Shown: positions 8,555 through 16,271 of the stretch, piece after piece
Position numbering within the stretch: the stretch's first letter is position 1
Layout: every line of letters starts with the position of its first letter
NCBI GenBank assembly: GCA_903895475.1
Contig: CAITUF010000093.1
Span: 1 to 25,280 of the forward strand
Reading direction: 5' to 3'
From: an uncultured Opitutia bacterium
Lineage (GTDB): Bacteria > Verrucomicrobiota > Verrucomicrobiia > Opitutales > UBA953
DNA: 25,280 nt
Notes under the pieces: generated by a model
Databases searched by the model: none
Told to the model about the DNA's origin: nothing
What the model saw: the letters and a program-made list of their open reading frames with translations, nothing else
Position numbers and translations under genes: made by a program

Positions 8555-8580
8555 AAAGGCGGGCCTTGCGGACCGCCTTT
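8555..8580 (-). terminator. Rho-independent terminator after the EF-hand sulfatase gene
   Basis: A perfect 8-bp stem, AAAGGCGG (8555-8562) with CCGCCTTT (8573-8580) and a 10-base loop. Read on the minus strand it is followed by TTTCTTAT. It lies 20 bases downstream of the sulfatase stop and about 45 bases upstream of the GH79 start. Confidence 0.65.
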
Positions 8581-8599
8581 CGTGCAGAGGTGGGCGGGC

Positions 8600-10291
8600 T
8601 TATTTGCCCATCTTAACGAACTCTTCCTTCGTCAGGAAGCTGTCCTTGTCCTTGTCGAACTTAAGGTAGTTCTCGGCGGCTTGGGCTGGGTCCTTCTGCT
8701 TGTCCATGAATTCCTCCTTGGAAAGCTTTCCGTCTTTGTTCACGTCGCGTCGGTCGAACATTGGGCCCCGGTCGTTGGGATCTGCGGCCTTGGGGGCTGC
8801 CGGTTCTGCGGCCTTTGCTTTCTTATTTTTGCTGGTCTTGTCTGCGGTGTTCTCCGCGGTCGCGGGTGCGATGGGCGGGGGCAGATGCTTGCTTAGACGA
8901 GCGATGACTTCGGCGTGCTCAGCCTTGGTTGCCACATTCACGGTCTCGTGCGGGTCGTTGACTTCGTCGTAGAGCTCGGTCGCGTGGATGGTGTTGGCGG
9001 CCCGGTCGCGCCAGAGGGTTAGGCGCCAGCGATCGTCGCGGATGCTGTAGCCCATGAGGCTCTTGCCGGCGTCGCTGCGCGGGTACTGGCTAATCGCCAC
9101 CGGACGGACCTTGGCCTCGGCGTCGTTGAGGATGGGACGGAGGCTGACGCCCTCGATGTCCTTGGGCTTGGGCAGGCCGCACACGTCGGCGAGGGTGGGG
9201 TAGATGTCGATGAACTCAGCGAGCGAGGCACTCTTCCGGCCGGCGGCCTTCTGTCCGGGCATGCTGATCAGGAGCGGTGCTCGGGCAGAGACTTCGAAGT
9301 TAGTGTGCTTGTGCCAGAGGCCGTGTTCGCCGAGCTGCCAGCCATGGTCTCCCCACAGGACGATGACGGTGTTCTCGGCGAGGCCTTCTTTCTCGAGCGC
9401 ATCGAGGATGAGCCCAACCTGGGCGTCCATGTAGCTGATGGCGGCGTAGTAGCCGTGGCGAAGACGCCGGGCGGTGGCGTCATCAATCGCCCCGTCGTTC
9501 GCGATGTCGGCGTAGCTCTTAAGCTCGCTGTTATTGTGGCCGACGAACTCCGGGGTGCCGGCGGGCAGCTTCTGGAAGGCCGGGACGTAGATGTCCTTGG
9601 GGTTGTAGAGGTCCCAGTACTTCTTGGGCGATACGAACGGCAGGTGCGGCTTGGCCATGCCGACGGCGAGGAAGAAGGGCTGCCCCTTCTCTTTGAGTTT
9701 GGCGAGGGTGGCGACCGCTAGCCGGGCCGTCTTGCCGTCCGTGTAGGTGTCGTCCGGGACGTCGGCCGATTCGACCGCCGGCCCGCGTGCGCGGCCCTTC
9801 TTGTCGATGTTCGCCGGATCGGAAACCATCTTGAGGGCGGCCTCGGAAGCGTACGCCGGCGCCTTGGGGGTTTCCCACGGTACGGACCAGCTGGGGGCGT
9901 CGTCGAAGCCGCCATGGAAGATCTTGCCCATGCCTTGGCTGTGGTAGCCGTGATTTTTAAAATAGCCGGCGACGGTGACGGCCTCGGGCAGCGCCTTACG
10001 GAAGTGCGTCTCGAGATCCCAGACGCGCGTGGCGTCGGGACGACGTCCGGTCATGAGCGAAGTGCGTGAGGGGCTGCACACGGCCTGCTGGCAATAGGCG
10101 CGATCGAACGTGGTGCCACGGGCGGCGATGCGATCGAGGTTCGGGGTCTTGATCAGGTTGCTTCCCGATGCGTTGACCTCGGGACGCAGGTCATCGACGG
10201 CGATGAACAAGACGTTAGGCTTTTTAGCGTCGGCGGCCGAGAGGACGGCGCAACTTAAGAGGCCGGCGAGCAGGAGGGCGGATTTAATCAT
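8600..10291 (-). CDS. Secreted iduronate-2-sulfatase-like sulfatase with C-terminal EF-hands
   Basis: A 563-residue S1 sulfatase with a signal peptide (1-20). The metal-binding VDDLRPEV (D33, D34) and catalytic CSPSR, with C72 as formylglycine precursor followed by LMTGRRPD, match the iduronate-2-sulfatase family. So do WDLETHFRK, GYFKNHGYHSQGMGKIFHGG and WGDHGWQLGEHGLW (second metal and substrate site). After the sulfatase domain, which ends near residue 465, comes an Ala/Lys/Pro-rich linker (475-505). Two EF-hand calcium loops follow: DVNKDGKLSKEE (about 514-525) and DKDKDSFLTKEE (about 546-557). The tail is unusual for the family and may bind calcium or serve a dockerin-like role. The GH79 gene follows on the same strand. 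Exact substrate (iduronate or other 2-sulfated sugar) is inferred. Confidence 0.9.
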   Translation of the reverse strand: MIKSALLLAGLLSCAVLSAADAKKPNVLFIAVDDLRPEVNASGSNLIKTPNLDRIAARGTTFDRAYCQQAVCSPSRTSLMTGRRPDATRVWDLETHFRKALPEAVTVAGYFKNHGYHSQGMGKIFHGGFDDAPSWSVPWETPKAPAYASEAALKMVSDPANIDKKGRARGPAVESADVPDDTYTDGKTARLAVATLAKLKEKGQPFFLAVGMAKPHLPFVSPKKYWDLYNPKDIYVPAFQKLPAGTPEFVGHNNSELKSYADIANDGAIDDATARRLRHGYYAAISYMDAQVGLILDALEKEGLAENTVIVLWGDHGWQLGEHGLWHKHTNFEVSARAPLLISMPGQKAAGRKSASLAEFIDIYPTLADVCGLPKPKDIEGVSLRPILNDAEAKVRPVAISQYPRSDAGKSLMGYSIRDDRWRLTLWRDRAANTIHATELYDEVNDPHETVNVATKAEHAEVIARLSKHLPPPIAPATAENTADKTSKNKKAKAAEPAAPKAADPNDRGPMFDRRDVNKDGKLSKEEFMDKQKDPAQAAENYLKFDKDKDSFLTKEEFVKMGK

Positions 10292-10392
10292 TGGAGAAGA
10301 CTCTAGACTTTGTGAACACCAGTCCTTGGCAACCTTCTCTGTCTTAATCTTTCTTAAGGTTCCTAACTGCCCCCTGTTGGTGCAATTTAAGC

Positions 10393-11610
10393 TTATTTGA
10401 AGGCCTCTACCGCCGTCTTTTGGAACTCTCGGCGAATCTCGGAGCCATCGGAGTTCGCGAGGTCGGTCCGCTGGATGAGCAGGACGTAGGCTTGGCGACG
10501 GACGGGGTCGATCCAGGCTTGGGTGCCATAGGCGCCGCCGTGACCAAAACTACCGGGGGAAAGGCTCTCGGTGACGCCGATAGGGGTGCCGACGACGTGG
10601 AAGCCAAGGCCCATGCGCATGCCTTCAGCGAAGCTGACCTTGGGCATCTCGCCGAGCTGGTTCGTCGTCATTAGTTTGAGCGTCTCGGGACGGAGGAAGC
10701 GGTGACCGTCGAGTTCGCCGCCGCGCAGGATCATCTGGCAGAGCTGCGCCAAGTCGTTGGCCGTGGAGAAGAGCCCGCCGGCCGGAATCGCCGTGCGTGC
10801 GCGGTTTTGTAGTGGGTTGCTGAAGCGGCTGTTGCCCGCGGCGATGAGTTTGCCGGTGGCCTTGTCCTTGCGATACGGCGTCGCTAGGCTCGCCTGCAGG
10901 GTGTCGTCTGGCCAGAAGCTGGTACTATTCATATCTAGCAGATCGAAAAAACGTTTCTGCACAAAGTCTGCATAGGGTTGGCCGCTGACGACTTCGATGA
11001 TTCGTCCGAGCGTATTGATGCCCGTGTTGCTGTAGGCCCACTTAGCGCCGGGTGCGGAGACCAGTGCGGTGCGGCCGGAGTGGTCGACCATGGCGGCGAG
11101 GGGTACGGTGTCGACCGGCTGGTTCGCCGCGGTGAGCGACGCCGCGGACAGGCCGCTGGTGTGCGTGAGGAGGTCGCGGATAGTGACCGGCCGCGGGGTC
11201 GGGACGGGCCCCGTGAGCGTGGCGAGCTTTTGTGCTTTGAACGATGGCAGGTATTTTTCGACGGGATCGTCTAGGCCGAGCTTGCCTTCTTCGACGAGCA
11301 TGAGGACGCCCATCGCGGTGATGGGCTTCGTCATCGAAGCAATCCAGAAGAGCGAGTCCTTGCGCATGGGCCGGCCGCTGGCGATATCCGCCAAGCCGAA
11401 GGCTTCCAGCGCGATGATACGGTCGGGACCCACAACCATAGTCACGGCTCCGGCGAACTCGGGCTTTTCCTGTAACTCCTGGAGGGCAAAGCTGAAGACG
11501 GCATTATTATCTTCCAGGCTGACGGGCTCCACTGCGCTGTGCGGTGTGCAACCACCGGCGAGCAGGGCCAGGGTGAAGCAGGTCAGGGGCAGCAGGGCAG
11601 GGCGGCGCAT
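10393..11610 (-). CDS. Beta-lactamase-family serine hydrolase lipoprotein (class C/esterase-like)
   Basis: A 405-residue serine hydrolase of the beta-lactamase/transpeptidase-like fold (PF00144). The N-terminus has a lipobox, LLAGGC, placing the lipidated Cys at C21, so it is probably a membrane-anchored lipoprotein. The catalytic SxxK is S92-M-T-K95. The second motif YSN is at 193-195 (WAYSNTG), and the third-motif region FGHGGAYG has H357-G-G. DLLTHTSGL and PAGGLFSTANDLA are typical of the EstB/serine hydrolase group. Members act as esterases, peptidases or beta-lactamases; the sequence does not say which. It is transcribed divergently from the TGT-MnmC gene, with 102 bases between the two starts, and 101 bases separate its stop from the sulfatase start. 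Confidence 0.88.
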   Translation of the reverse strand: MRRPALLPLTCFTLALLAGGCTPHSAVEPVSLEDNNAVFSFALQELQEKPEFAGAVTMVVGPDRIIALEAFGLADIASGRPMRKDSLFWIASMTKPITAMGVLMLVEEGKLGLDDPVEKYLPSFKAQKLATLTGPVPTPRPVTIRDLLTHTSGLSAASLTAANQPVDTVPLAAMVDHSGRTALVSAPGAKWAYSNTGINTLGRIIEVVSGQPYADFVQKRFFDLLDMNSTSFWPDDTLQASLATPYRKDKATGKLIAAGNSRFSNPLQNRARTAIPAGGLFSTANDLAQLCQMILRGGELDGHRFLRPETLKLMTTNQLGEMPKVSFAEGMRMGLGFHVVGTPIGVTESLSPGSFGHGGAYGTQAWIDPVRRQAYVLLIQRTDLANSDGSEIRREFQKTAVEAFK

Positions 11611-11662
11611 AGGCGTAAGGTGGCCTAACGCTGGCCGAGTTCAAGCGTCCTGTCGGCGGGCC

Positions 11663-11687
11663 TCGCCCATCCTTTACATTTGGGCGA
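11663..11687. promoter_or_regulatory. Inverted repeat in the divergent promoter region upstream of the TGT fusion
   Basis: TCGCCCA (11663-11669) and TGGGCGA (11681-11687) form a perfect 7-bp inverted repeat with an 11-base spacer. It ends 25 bases before the chosen TGT start, in the region shared with the divergent serine hydrolase gene. It could be an operator or an RNA hairpin; nothing more can be said. Confidence 0.3.
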
Positions 11688-11712
11688 ACCGACCTTTAGT
11701 CCTAACGTTCAC

Positions 11713-13752
11713 ATGCAACCTTCCCGGCTAAACTTTAAGTTAGAGGCGGTCGCCAGCGGCTCCCGGGCCCGCGCGGCGACTTTCCGGACATTGCATAACG
11801 AGGTGAAGACGCCGCTGTTCATGCCCGTGGGCACGCAGGCGACGGTCAAGGCTCAGACATTTGATACGCTCCTAGAATCGGGGTCGCAAATTCTGCTCGC
11901 GAATACCTACCACCTGTTACTCCGTCCAGGTCCCGAGGTCTTCCGCCACTTCGGAGATATCCACCGTTTCACCGGCTGGGAGAAATCGTTCCTGACGGAC
12001 TCCGGTGGCTTCCAGATTTTCTCGCTCCCACATTCGCGTTCCATCGAGGAAGAGGGCGCCGAATTCCGCAGTTACGTCGACGGTAAGAAGATCCTGCTCA
12101 GCCCTGAGGTCAGCATCGGCACGCAGATGGCCATTGGGAGCGACATCATGATGGTGCTCGACCAGTGCATTCCGTCGACAGCCGACGAAGCCACGGCCCG
12201 TCGCGCACTCGAGATCACCCAACGCTGGGCGGTCCGTAGCCTCAAGGCCCGTGGCGAGTCCCCGCAGTCGATGTTCGCGATCGTGCAGGGCGCTCTTTAT
12301 CCACACTTGCGCAAGCAGAGCGCCGATGGGCTCACGCAATTGCCCTTCGATGGTTTCGCCATCGGCGGGCTCGCGGTCGGCGAAGAGAAGCACCAGCGCG
12401 AGGATACCTGTGAGGTCGCCGCGGCCATGTTGCCGGCCGACCGCCCGCGTTACCTTATGGGCGTGGGCACGCCGCTCGACCTACTCGAAGCCGTCCACCG
12501 TGGGGTCGATATGTTCGACTGCATCATCCCCAACAAAGTCGCACAGTTCGGTACGGCGTTTACCTCGCGCGGGTTGCTGCAGTTGCGTCGTTCGGTCTAT
12601 AAGTTCTCCGACGAGAAACTTGACCCGACCTGCCTCTGTCCGGTCTGCCGCAAGTATTCCCGCGGCTACCTCCATCACCTCACCAAGACGCAGGAGCCCT
12701 TAGGCTGGACCTTGCTGGGGCAGCATAACATCGCTTTCTACCACCAGTTGATGCGCGAGATTCGCCAAAGCATCCTCGAGGATCGTTTTCTCGCGCTGTA
12801 TAACGAGAAGCGCCAGTTTCTGCAGGTCGAGGACATGGACCACCCCGCGGTGCCGCCGAAGGTCGGTAAGGAGCGCCGTCCGCGCACACTCGGTAATTAC
12901 ACGGTCAATATCGCGGAGGCGGGCTTCGCGAGTATTCGCCAAGTCTCTTCCGGTGAAATCATGCATTCACACACGCCCCCGATGGAGGAGGCGAAGTCGC
13001 TCTACGTTGACCAGTCGGCCTTGGCGGAACGACTACAACTGCCTGCGGGGAAGTCGCCCGAGGAAGTCCCTGAACTCGTCATCTGGGACGTCGGTCTCGG
13101 TGCCGCTGCCAACGCCATGGCTGCGGTGCAGTGTTACGAAGCCGCCGCGGCGCAAGGTCCGGTTCGTCGTCTCAAACTGATTAGCTTTGAGAACGACCTC
13201 GATTCCCTCCGCTTAGCGCTCACGCATAAGTCATACTTTCCGTATCTCCGACACTCTGGCCCTGACGCCGTGCTGGCGCGCGGGCAGTGGACGTCTCGCC
13301 AGTTTCCGGGCCTGTCCTGGGAACTCTTGGAAGGGGACTTCTGGGAGCGTGCGCCGCAGGCCTCGGCTAAGCCGGACCTCATTTTTTACGACTTTTTCTC
13401 GCACAAGACGGACACCGCCTGTTGGAAGTTAGCGTCCTTCGCGCGCCTGTTTGAGCTCGTGCGCTCCGAACGTTCCGCCGAGCTTTTCACCTATTCGGCG
13501 TCGACCGCCGTGCGCGCGGGGCTGCTGCACGCCGGCTTCTTCGTCGGTGCCGGCGTCGGCACGGGCGTGAAGAAGGATACCACCGTCGCCCTCACTTCGG
13601 GGTGGTCCGGTGCGCCCCGTCACGCCTTGCTCGGCGTCGAATGGTTGGGTAAGTGGGACCGCTCCCAAGCGAAGTTTCCTGAAGGGCTGACGGAACTCGA
13701 ACGCGCCGCGTTCGAGGCCCTCATCCGCCGCCACCCGCAGTTCACGGCTTGA
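11713..13752 (+). CDS. tgt: tRNA-guanine transglycosylase fused to MnmC-type tRNA methyltransferase domain
   Basis: A 679-residue two-domain protein. Residues 1-370 are a bacterial-type TGT, which swaps G34 for the queuosine precursor preQ1. Visible are TDSGGFQ (D96, general acid/base), MMVLDQC (D150, base recognition), IVQGALY, GGLAVGE, FDCIIP with nucleophile D269, and a zinc site C307-C309-C312 plus H338. Residues 405-630 match the MnmC methyltransferase (DUF752) domain: GEIMHSHTPPMEEAKSLYVDQ, an SAM-site strand VIWDVGLGAAAN, DLIFYDFFSHK (D560) and YSASTAVRAGLLHAGF. MnmC1 makes mnm5U34 from nm5U34. TGT normally ends near 375 residues, so this is a real C-terminal fusion in one frame. The usual PTRxxRxG after the nucleophile reads PNKVAQFG. 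ATG 11713 was chosen over TTG 11680 because family homology begins right after it. Activity of either half is inferred. Confidence 0.9.
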   Translation: MQPSRLNFKLEAVASGSRARAATFRTLHNEVKTPLFMPVGTQATVKAQTFDTLLESGSQILLANTYHLLLRPGPEVFRHFGDIHRFTGWEKSFLTDSGGFQIFSLPHSRSIEEEGAEFRSYVDGKKILLSPEVSIGTQMAIGSDIMMVLDQCIPSTADEATARRALEITQRWAVRSLKARGESPQSMFAIVQGALYPHLRKQSADGLTQLPFDGFAIGGLAVGEEKHQREDTCEVAAAMLPADRPRYLMGVGTPLDLLEAVHRGVDMFDCIIPNKVAQFGTAFTSRGLLQLRRSVYKFSDEKLDPTCLCPVCRKYSRGYLHHLTKTQEPLGWTLLGQHNIAFYHQLMREIRQSILEDRFLALYNEKRQFLQVEDMDHPAVPPKVGKERRPRTLGNYTVNIAEAGFASIRQVSSGEIMHSHTPPMEEAKSLYVDQSALAERLQLPAGKSPEEVPELVIWDVGLGAAANAMAAVQCYEAAAAQGPVRRLKLISFENDLDSLRLALTHKSYFPYLRHSGPDAVLARGQWTSRQFPGLSWELLEGDFWERAPQASAKPDLIFYDFFSHKTDTACWKLASFARLFELVRSERSAELFTYSASTAVRAGLLHAGFFVGAGVGTGVKKDTTVALTSGWSGAPRHALLGVEWLGKWDRSQAKFPEGLTELERAAFEALIRRHPQFTA

Positions 13753-13758
13753 GCGGGT

Positions 13759-15255
13759 TTACTTCTCGATCACGCACCGATCGATCTCTTCGCCCTTCTC
13801 GTTAATCGTCCGCATCTCAAACTTTTTCGCGGTGAGGTCGACGACCGTGAAGGAGTGGAGGGTCTCGTAGTACTTGGCGTTGAACGGCACGAAGTTGTCC
13901 TTCCCACCGTTGGGCAGCTTGGCGAGGTTCTTGTCGACCGTGCCCGTGTAGAGCTTCGCCCCGCCGCCGCCTTGCACGACGTAGATGACGCCCTTCGGGT
14001 GCGTGTTCTTTTCGCCATCAAACGTTTCATCGAGTGTGAAGGCACCGTTCACGTAACTCGGCGGGGTCTTCGGGGCGAGGGTCGGTACGTTTGCCTTAGG
14101 GTCGTCGGGTACCGGCTTGGCGGCCACGGCAGCGGCTACGCCCGTCGCTGGGAGGAAGCGGAAGGGTTTGCTACGTTGAAAATTATGGACATGGCCGGCA
14201 AAGACGACGTCGACCCCATTCGCCTCGAAGATGGGGGCGAACTTACGTTGGCGTTGGTCGCCGTAGTGAGCCACCGTGACCTGAAAGGGCGGCACATGCA
14301 GGGCGACGAACTTCCACGGCTGCTTGGTGGCCTTCAGGTCCTGGTCGAGCCAAGCCATAACCGCAGGGTCATCCGACTTGCCGCCACCGCTGTTGTCCAG
14401 CACGACGATGTGGGCCGCACCATAGTCGAACGAGTAGAAGCCGAGGGCAGGGTAGTTCTTGCCGGCGAGGGCCCGGAACTTGGTCGCGGCTTCACTCTTG
14501 GGGAGAGCTGTATTCCAAACGCCTTCCGGCAGGCCGTTCTGCGGGGCGTTGAAGAAGTAGTAGGCGGCGTAGGCGTCGTTGAAGCTCGTCAGCTTGGCGA
14601 CCAAGGCGTCGTGATTTCCGAGCACGGCGTAGAACGGGATGGTGGCCATCATGGGCGCACCGTTCTTTTCGCTGGGCTCAGTGGGGTTGGTGTAGGTACT
14701 CCAGAAATACTTCATGTAGTGGTAAGCACGACCAGAGGGGTAGATGATATCGCCCAGCAGTACGGTGTAGTGCGGCTTCTGTAGGCTCATCTGGTAGGCC
14801 ATAACGTTTTGGCTAGCTTTACCGTCGGCGAGGTCGCCAATCATGATGAAGCGCGTCGGCTTGCTACCGCTCACGCGGGTGTGGGTGGTCTGTTCGCGCA
14901 CCACCTTGCCGTCCAATTTCACGACGTAAGTGAACGAGCTATCGAGGGGTAGGCCAGGGAGGGCGGCGGTATAACGGATATAGTGCTGATCCTTCTCCTG
15001 CGTGACCGGGGTCTTGGCTGCGGGAGCGGTGAAGTCCATCGCCGCTGACTCGACCTTCGCAGGGATGAGTTTGAAACCTTTGGGGGCGTACTCGACCGTG
15101 AAGCGACCAGGTGTCTGGTCCGTCACCCAGATGACGCGCATCTCATCCGTGGCTTCAAGCGTTCCTTGCGGTCCCGGCTGCAGGTACGGCTGCGCTAAGA
15201 TCGTCTGGGCCGAGGCGGTAGCGGTGAGGCACAGCAGGGAGAGCAGGGACTTCAT
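13759..15255 (-). CDS. Secreted purple-acid-phosphatase-like metallophosphoesterase
   Basis: A 498-residue exported phosphoesterase. The signal peptide is MKSLLSLLCLTATASA (1-16). An N-terminal fibronectin-like beta domain spans about 20-130, with YLQPGPQGT and RVIWVTD as in purple acid phosphatases. The metallophosphoesterase core carries IGDLADG (D141), GDIIYPSG (D169, Y172), GNHDA (N214, H215), LHVPPF (H320) and GHVHNFQRS (H355, H357). These are the two-metal ligands, including the tyrosine typical of the iron-type centre. It would release phosphate from organic esters in the periplasm or outside. The frame extends upstream to 15354, but ATG 15255 precedes the signal peptide and has a GAGGAA ribosome site (15260-15265). 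It converges on the TGT gene with a 6-base gap. Confidence 0.88.
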   Translation of the reverse strand: MKSLLSLLCLTATASAQTILAQPYLQPGPQGTLEATDEMRVIWVTDQTPGRFTVEYAPKGFKLIPAKVESAAMDFTAPAAKTPVTQEKDQHYIRYTAALPGLPLDSSFTYVVKLDGKVVREQTTHTRVSGSKPTRFIMIGDLADGKASQNVMAYQMSLQKPHYTVLLGDIIYPSGRAYHYMKYFWSTYTNPTEPSEKNGAPMMATIPFYAVLGNHDALVAKLTSFNDAYAAYYFFNAPQNGLPEGVWNTALPKSEAATKFRALAGKNYPALGFYSFDYGAAHIVVLDNSGGGKSDDPAVMAWLDQDLKATKQPWKFVALHVPPFQVTVAHYGDQRQRKFAPIFEANGVDVVFAGHVHNFQRSKPFRFLPATGVAAAVAAKPVPDDPKANVPTLAPKTPPSYVNGAFTLDETFDGEKNTHPKGVIYVVQGGGGAKLYTGTVDKNLAKLPNGGKDNFVPFNAKYYETLHSFTVVDLTAKKFEMRTINEKGEEIDRCVIEK

Positions 15256-15297
15256 GGGGTTCCTCGGTTTAAGCCTGTTTCCCTGAACCATCAACCT

Positions 15298-15327
15298 GTT
15301 ATATAATGTTTGGGCCGGAGGCTTAAA
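15298..15327 (-). promoter_or_regulatory. Candidate promoter for the phosphatase gene
   Basis: On the minus strand, TTTAAG (15322-15327) and TATAAC (15298-15303) sit 18 bases apart, an AT-rich pair in an otherwise GC-rich region, about 40 bases upstream of the phosphatase start. A perfect 9-bp inverted repeat (TTTAAGCCT at 15268-15276, AGGCTTAAA at 15319-15327) brackets the -10 element. Promoter function is inferred. Confidence 0.4.
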
Positions 15328-15328
15328 C

Positions 15329-15367
15329 AAAAAGCCCCGGCTGACTCGCGTCATCGGGGCTTTTTTT
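15329..15367 (-). terminator. Bidirectional Rho-independent terminator after the dienelactone hydrolase-like gene
   Basis: An 11-bp stem AAAAAGCCCCG (15329-15339) pairs with CGGGGCTTTTT (15355-15365). Within the loop a second stem, TGAC/GTCA, is capped by TCGC. On the minus strand it is followed by a T-rich run, and it lies 14 bases past the stop at 15382. It is almost symmetric and would also work on the plus strand. Confidence 0.85.
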
Positions 15368-15381
15368 ACGGTGGTGAAAGG

Positions 15382-16164
15382 TTACTTCGTGCCGAAGAGG
15401 CCCGCGAGGAAGGTCTTCATTTCAGTCCAAGAAGCCTTGTCCGCGGCTTCATTGTAGGCCGCGCCTTTGGAGTTATCGTTGCCAGCTTCCTTGTGCGTGA
15501 AGCTGTGGACGGCGCCCGGGTACTTGATGAGCTGGTAGGTGACCTTGGCTTCTTTGAGTTCCTTTTCAAAGGCGACGACATCCTTGGCGGCAACGTAGGG
15601 GTCGTCGGCACCATGCAGTGCTAGGACTTTGCCTTTGATATTCTTGCCATCGGCTGGGGTCGGGGAATCGAGGCCGCCATGGAAGCTGACGACGCCCTTG
15701 AGGTCGGCACCGCTGCGGGCGAGTTCGAGGACGGATGTGCCGCCGAAGCAATAGCCGGTCGCGGCGAGTTTGGTCCCGTCGGTGCGGCTGTCCTGCTTGA
15801 GGACGTCGAGCGCCGCGGTCAGGCGGGCGCGGAGGAGTCCGCGGTCCTTCTTGTATTTACCAGCTTCCTGTCCGGACGCCGGTGGTTGTGGGCGCACGCC
15901 CTTACCATAGACATCTGCGACGAGCACATTGTAGCCGAGTTCAGCCAACTTGCGGGCAGCTTCCTTTTCGTGTCCGCTGATACCCGTCCATTGGTGGACG
16001 AGGATCGCCGGGCGCTTGCCGGTGAGCGCGTCGTCGTAGGCTTGCCAGCCTTCGCAGACGACGTCCCCGGACTTATATTCCACGGTTTTCTCGACGATGG
16101 CCGCGCCGAGCGGACTGAGGAGGGCGACAGTGGTGAGGGCAGTGCAGCAGAGACGGGACAGCAT
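15382..16164 (-). CDS. Secreted dienelactone hydrolase-family protein
   Basis: A 260-residue alpha/beta hydrolase of the dienelactone hydrolase family (PF01738). A signal peptide covers about residues 1-22 (LCCTALTTVALLSPLGAA), so unlike classical cytoplasmic DLH it is exported. The nucleophile elbow is GYCFGG with C139, the acid is D188 in HGADDPY, and the histidine is H220 in AVHSFTH, giving the DLH Cys-Asp-His triad. LVHQWTGISGHE near residue 55-66 is the oxyanion-hole region. Family members hydrolyse lactones or esters; the substrate here is unknown. It is a single gene followed by a strong terminator and transcribed divergently from the pirin gene, with 107 bases between starts. Confidence 0.88.
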   Translation of the reverse strand: MLSRLCCTALTTVALLSPLGAAIVEKTVEYKSGDVVCEGWQAYDDALTGKRPAILVHQWTGISGHEKEAARKLAELGYNVLVADVYGKGVRPQPPASGQEAGKYKKDRGLLRARLTAALDVLKQDSRTDGTKLAATGYCFGGTSVLELARSGADLKGVVSFHGGLDSPTPADGKNIKGKVLALHGADDPYVAAKDVVAFEKELKEAKVTYQLIKYPGAVHSFTHKEAGNDNSKGAAYNEAADKASWTEMKTFLAGLFGTK

Positions 16165-16271
16165 GGTAGCGCTTAATTTGAAAGAATGGTGGGGTGTGGC
16201 AAGGGTGTGTAACGATTATTTAACCTGCGGCAGGGTCGACTTTCGCGGCTTTTTCATTATTAATAGTGGAG

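Noticed and set aside
11640..11712. preQ1 riboswitch upstream of the TGT fusion
   Set aside because: Neither the compact pseudoknot pattern nor the A-rich tail typical of preQ1 riboswitches is visible.
13855..14784. 309-codon plus-strand frame opposite the phosphatase gene
   Set aside because: It is a shadow of the phosphatase gene, whose metal-binding motifs are all on the minus strand.
15256..15354. N-terminal extension of the phosphatase
   Set aside because: It would read through the terminator and the promoter region; the ATG at 15255 has a ribosome site and a signal peptide.
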